This document shows positions 60,343-64,000 of a DNA stretch of 64,000 bases, one piece after another (positions within the stretch are counted from its first letter, which is position 1; each line of letters starts with the position of its first letter). Under the pieces are notes generated by a model. It saw only the letters and a list, made by a program, of their open reading frames with translations. It made no database searches and was not told the DNA's origin. The stretch is from Shinisaurus crocodilurus (lineage: Eukaryota > Chordata > Lepidosauria > Squamata > Shinisauridae): the NCBI GenBank assembly GCA_021292165.1, contig CM037879.1, forward strand, positions 21,475,525 through 21,539,524, written 5' to 3'. The translations under genes were made by a program, and so were the position numbers.

Positions 60343-60948
60343 ATGTATTCTCTGTCATGGTGATTGAGAGACAAAATGGGAATGTGCTAGTGTGTCTTGG
60401 ACCAAGTATCCAGGCTTATCCTGAGGAGTTAATCCGGCAGCGCCATGCTCACAATGGGCATACTGAATACCTGATTCGCTGGAACGTCCTTGGCTTGGAG
60501 AATGATACAGGAAGTGGCACTGGTGCCTCTTCAACAGAGAGCAAAATGGAGAACATCCTGATGTGGATGTCGGCAGATGACGTTTATGCCAACTGCCCGT
60601 CACTGCTAGGCCAGAGGAAGCCCAAGGATCAGCGAGCAGAAGAGAAAACATCCAGCATATTCCCCTCTGATGTCACTGTGGATGAGGCTTCCTTGCGTGA
60701 GATGAAGGCTGATGTCAGGACCCTGGTGCAGCGAGCAGCTTGCCAAATGGCCAGCACCACAGTCCCTCAGTCGTCCATCTTGCACACTATCCATGTGCTT
60801 AGTGCCTATGCCAGTATTGGCTCATTGATGGGTGTCTTCAAGGAGACGGGGGCCCTCAATCTGCTGATGAAGATGCTGTGTCATGAGGAGAAGCAAATCC
60901 GTCGTAGTGCTGGCAAGATGCTGAGGGCTCTGGCTTCACATGATGCAG
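60343..60948 (+). CDS. CUL9: CUL9 first coding exon
   Basis: Acceptor CTCTCTACCAGCAG: AG ends at 60339 or 60342. ATG at 60357 has G at -3. An upstream out-of-frame ATG at 60343 ends at a TGA overlapping the start. Donor GTGAGAA at 60949. Confidence 0.88.
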
Positions 60949-62986
60949 GTGAGAATCATCAGAAGGTTTGAGAGCTTTTTAGGGGGGATACCCACAGTTA
61001 GGATGCAATTCCTATCTCAGGCTTCGTAAGCACTTCCAGTTTCTTAGATACATTCCCTTGACATTAGATACATTCCTTAGATGCATTCTCTTTTAGACTT
61101 CCCCAGCCTGGTGCCCTCCAGATATTTTGGACTTCAACTCCCATCAGCCCCAGCCAACATGGCCAATGGTCCAAAACATCTGGGGGGCACCAGGTTAGGG
61201 AGGGCTGCATTAAATATTGCAGTAAGTTTCTTGAGCTGATGCCAACCTGATTCTCCTGCTGATGACATTCCACTCTTCCAAATCCCAGCTTTCTACACAA
61301 GATTGGAAAACTTGCTTGGTTGACCCTTAAAAGAAATGGTGAGCCTCTGAGGTAAAGTGGAGAGTAGACTGTTCATTATTAGAAGTTCATTTAATATACT
61401 CACCTCAAAGTTGCCAGAAGTGATATTCTAGACAAAATAAATAATATTTAGATAAATAGATAATTAATTCAAATTCCCATTCTATAGTATCTGGCCTACT
61501 TCGCTCAAAACAAACAGGAGAAACCTTAACTTTTATAATCACAATTAAATTTTGTCATATACAGAAAATGTCATCTTACAGTGCAATCCTGTGCCCATCC
61601 TCTCAGGAATAAGTCCCGTTACTGTATTATGACAGCCATCATCTTATCTTTTCTTTTTTATATATAATTCAGTGGAATACAGATTCCATACCTCTAATAT
61701 AAAACATTATCAATTCCTAACATCTGTTCCTAGTTATATTATATTGTATTATTACCCTGCTTATAGCTTTGGGCAGGTTTCTAGGTGGTCTGGTCATAGT
61801 GGGCTTGAAATGTCTGGACATATGAGGAAGGTAGGAGCCTTTTTCATTGGCACTGCTGAACTACTGAGGAATTCAGGACTAGGACTGACTGCTCCTTCCA
61901 TTTCTTGTGGTGTTTGTGTGTATGTGCAATGTATTTCTGTGCAAGACTGTCATGACTGTGTGCGGGCAGATGATCAAAAGCATCTTCCCAGGAAGTCGCT
62001 TTCAACAGCATTGACTGCTGACTGCTACCTTGCAGTCCTCTTGCTTCCCTGGACTGTGCAGAGACCTGGTTCAATGATCACCGCAGCCCACCATGACTTA
62101 TTTAAGCCATGGTGGATGCCAGCGTGTTGTGGGGCATGCCAGGTGGCATTTCAATATTCACGCCACGACTGCGGCATATCGTGACACCCGAACCCAGAGG
62201 GGGTGGGTTGTGGGAGGATTAAACAGCCCTTGCATAGTCCTAAAACAAGTCATCCATGCACAACCCACCCCCACTGGGTTCAGACAACATGACAAGCTGC
62301 AGTTGCAGCCTGAATATTCAAAATGGCTGCCTGCCTGTGCTACAGCCCACCGTGGCTTAAATAAGCCCTGGTGGGCTGTTTGATCATGTGAATTGGCCCA
62401 GAGTCTCTGTAGGTGGAATGGAATTGGCTAAGACGAGTGCTGGGAAGGAAGTATCGGTGGTTGAGGTGCTGGCCCAAACAAATAGGAGTACCTCATGTGT
62501 GTTCTGGAGAACTCCCCTACCCCTGCCTCTCTGGTCATTCTGTTTAAATCTGTTTGTGGCACCGGGCTATGGTTCACATATTAACTGCTGTCTGTTTGCT
62601 CATGGCTTTTAAGTTTGATATTTCTCTGTAAAAATTAATCCCTCTGCCTGGCTCTGTAAGAAGCTCCCCTGAGTTGCCTCATTTGATGTCCTGTCCTGCA
62701 TTCCCATTGTGTGTGGTTGTGTAAAAAGTGGCTCCCTTCCAAGTTCCTGCTATGGAACTGGAGTCCTAAGCTTGAGAGGATGCTGTAAAATGGATGCAGA
62801 GGAAGCACTACATTTATGTCTCTGGTTTTAGGAAGCCGAGCCTATGTTCTCTTGTCCCTGAGCCAGCAGGATGGCATCGAACAACACATGGACTTTGACA
62901 GTTGCTATACCCTCCTTGAGCTGTTTGCTGAAACAACATCCTCAGAAGAGCATTGCATGTCCTTTGAAGGAATCCCTCTTCCTCAG
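60357..62986 (+). CDS. CUL9: CUL9/CUL7-family cullin, N-terminal coding exons (partial)
   Basis: CUL9 (PARC) and CUL7 are very large atypical cullins that scaffold E3 ubiquitin ligases in the cytoplasm and bind p53. Coding exons are 60357-60948 (197 codons plus one base) and 62832-62986, joined in phase (GCA G / GA AGC). The protein starts [20 protein letters not shown] and has [73 protein letters not shown], then [20 protein letters not shown] and [15 protein letters not shown]. This N-terminal armadillo-like region is shared by CUL9 and CUL7; the last two blocks match CUL9 better from memory. The rest, including CPH, cullin and RBR domains, lies beyond the window. Confidence 0.88.
60949..62083 (+). 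other. CUL9 intron, first part
   Basis: Holds a palindromic hAT-like repeat at 61094-61209 (CTGGTGCCCTCCAGATATTT / CATCTGGGGGGCACCAGG). Nothing else recognised. Confidence 0.5.
62084..62378. repeat. Long foldback element, 295 bp
   Basis: Ends CAGCCCACCATGACTTATTT and, on the other strand, CAGCCCACCAGGGCTTATTT, each continuing AAGCCA(T/C)GGTGG. Inner arms CGAACCCAGAGGGGGTGGG and CCCACCCCCACTGGGTTC also pair, so nearly the whole can form one hairpin. The same TGATCA occurs just outside each end (62075-62080, 62381-62386). Confidence 0.7.
62832..62986 (+). CDS. CUL9: CUL9 second coding exon
   Basis: Acceptor TCTGGTTTTAG ends at 62831; donor GTACTAAG at 62987; enters in phase 1, leaves in phase 0. 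Ends with [11 protein letters not shown]. Confidence 0.9.
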
Positions 62987-64000
62987 GTACTAAGTGACCC
63001 AGGTAGCTCTGGCTGAGGGGCGTGAAACTCTTTTGAGAAGGGTCATTTCCATGTTAGGGCTTGGAGGTGCCTTTGAGAGGCGGATGAGATAGTTGTGAAG
63101 TGGTCTGGAGAGCATTATTTTTTCAGTGGTAGTGTGGGGAGAACAAGTTGAGGGAACCCCATGGCTTTATTTATATCCAAGTTTTCCATTAGCACACTCA
63201 AGGTAGCTAAAAAAGTCAGCCTTGCATACAGCAATGACTCAGTTTTATCATTCTGTATTGATTTAAAGGTCATAACCTTGCGATTACTAGTTGTTATAAT
63301 GATAGAAAACAGAGGGCTGGCACCTCCATCTGTTACTGGCAGTTGATGACATTGAATATCCACTGGTGTAGTAGTAAACATTTGAAGTGCAGGTGCCCAT
63401 CCTGATAGTCCCCCATAGCCATGCCCCCAAAGAGTACCCAAAATTTCAGGCAGCTGTGTTGATCCATATCAACAAACCAGTTCCAGCAGTTTTCATCTCT
63501 ATCAGGGGCAACTCTTTAGTAAAGCTCATATGTCTTAATTGCCCATTCAAGACCAGGCCACCCCAGAATAGTTTGCATTACAACAGGGAACAATATATTA
63601 TTGCTGGGGAAATCCATTCCACTGCCCCCCCCCCCCAGCTCCTGTGAGAATTGCAAATAAGCTCAGAGGCAACAGAGAATTCTGGGGGGGGTGGCAGATG
63701 ACTTCAGTGTCCCTTTGAATAAAAAAGTGCCAGCGCTGCATCCCTGTGAGCTCCACTACACCACTCCGAATATCTCCAGCTGGAATGCCAAATGGAAGGC
63801 TGTCCTGGATCCCACCCTCCCCTACTTGCAGTCAGCAATGTCCTGTGACCATAGTAAGGGTGGGAGTGTGACCATAATGTCCTGTGACCATAGTAAGGAA
63901 GGGAGGGAGTGTGGAGACTGGATGAGTAGCACTGGGTGAGATCGCAGCTTGAGCTCCGAGTATATGAGAAGGGTGCTGGACGTTGAGAGTTGGTATGGGG
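62987..64000 (+). other. CUL9 intron to window end
   Basis: The expected next CUL9 exon (LFSLVKRYL-type) is not present. A short tandem duplication CCTGTGACCATAGTAAGG occurs at 63841 and 63882. No other feature recognised. Confidence 0.5.

Overview
The window looks like nuclear DNA of a non-avian reptile, most likely a squamate. The genes are split by short exons with canonical GT-AG introns. Introns and spacers are crowded with CR1- and L2-type LINEs, several SINE families, many short hAT-, Harbinger- and Tigger-like palindromic elements and microsatellites. The assignment to squamates rests on repeat style and is inference; species cannot be read from this.

Three conserved protein genes can be supported. 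(1) KLC4-type kinesin light chain on the minus strand, 288-4251, with its 3' part outside the window. Five coding exons are visible, and candidate 5' noncoding exons lie near 5.6 kb and 31.6 kb. (2) MRPL2, mitochondrial ribosomal protein uL2m, on the plus strand. All seven coding exons are present between 36013 and 44674, followed by an AATAAA. (3) The 5' end of a CUL9/CUL7-family gene on the plus strand: two coding exons at 60357-60948 and 62832-62986, and a CpG-rich probable promoter near 54.4-54.8 kb. The head-to-head KLC4/MRPL2 pair followed by a cullin matches, as I recall it, the human 6p21.1 order CUL7-MRPL2-KLC4, except that the cullin here reads more like CUL9.

Layout: 0.3-4.3 kb KLC4 exons; 4.3-31.5 kb intron or spacer, repeat rich; 31.6-32.9 kb GC-rich promoter block (NRF1- and ZNF143-like sites) between KLC4 and MRPL2; 33.9-35.9 kb L2-type LINE; 36.0-44.7 kb MRPL2; 44.7-54.3 kb intergenic, dominated by a CR1 fragment split by a complete LTR retrotransposon (48014-52919); 54.4-54.8 kb CUL9 promoter; 55.4-57.9 kb CR1 and L2-type LINE; 60.3-63.0 kb CUL9 exons.

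The most interesting items are mobile elements. One is a Ty1/copia-type element with two 551-bp LTRs that are identical by eye, a 5-bp target duplication and a primer site complementary to the anticodon arm of initiator tRNA-Met, yet its pol region is badly decayed. Another is a three-copy family in which a 5S rRNA-derived head is joined to a CR1-like 3' tail. Several foldback transposons have perfect target duplications. Two splice junctions, one in MRPL2 and one in KLC4, are out of phase by one base in the same direction, which suggests assembly indels.
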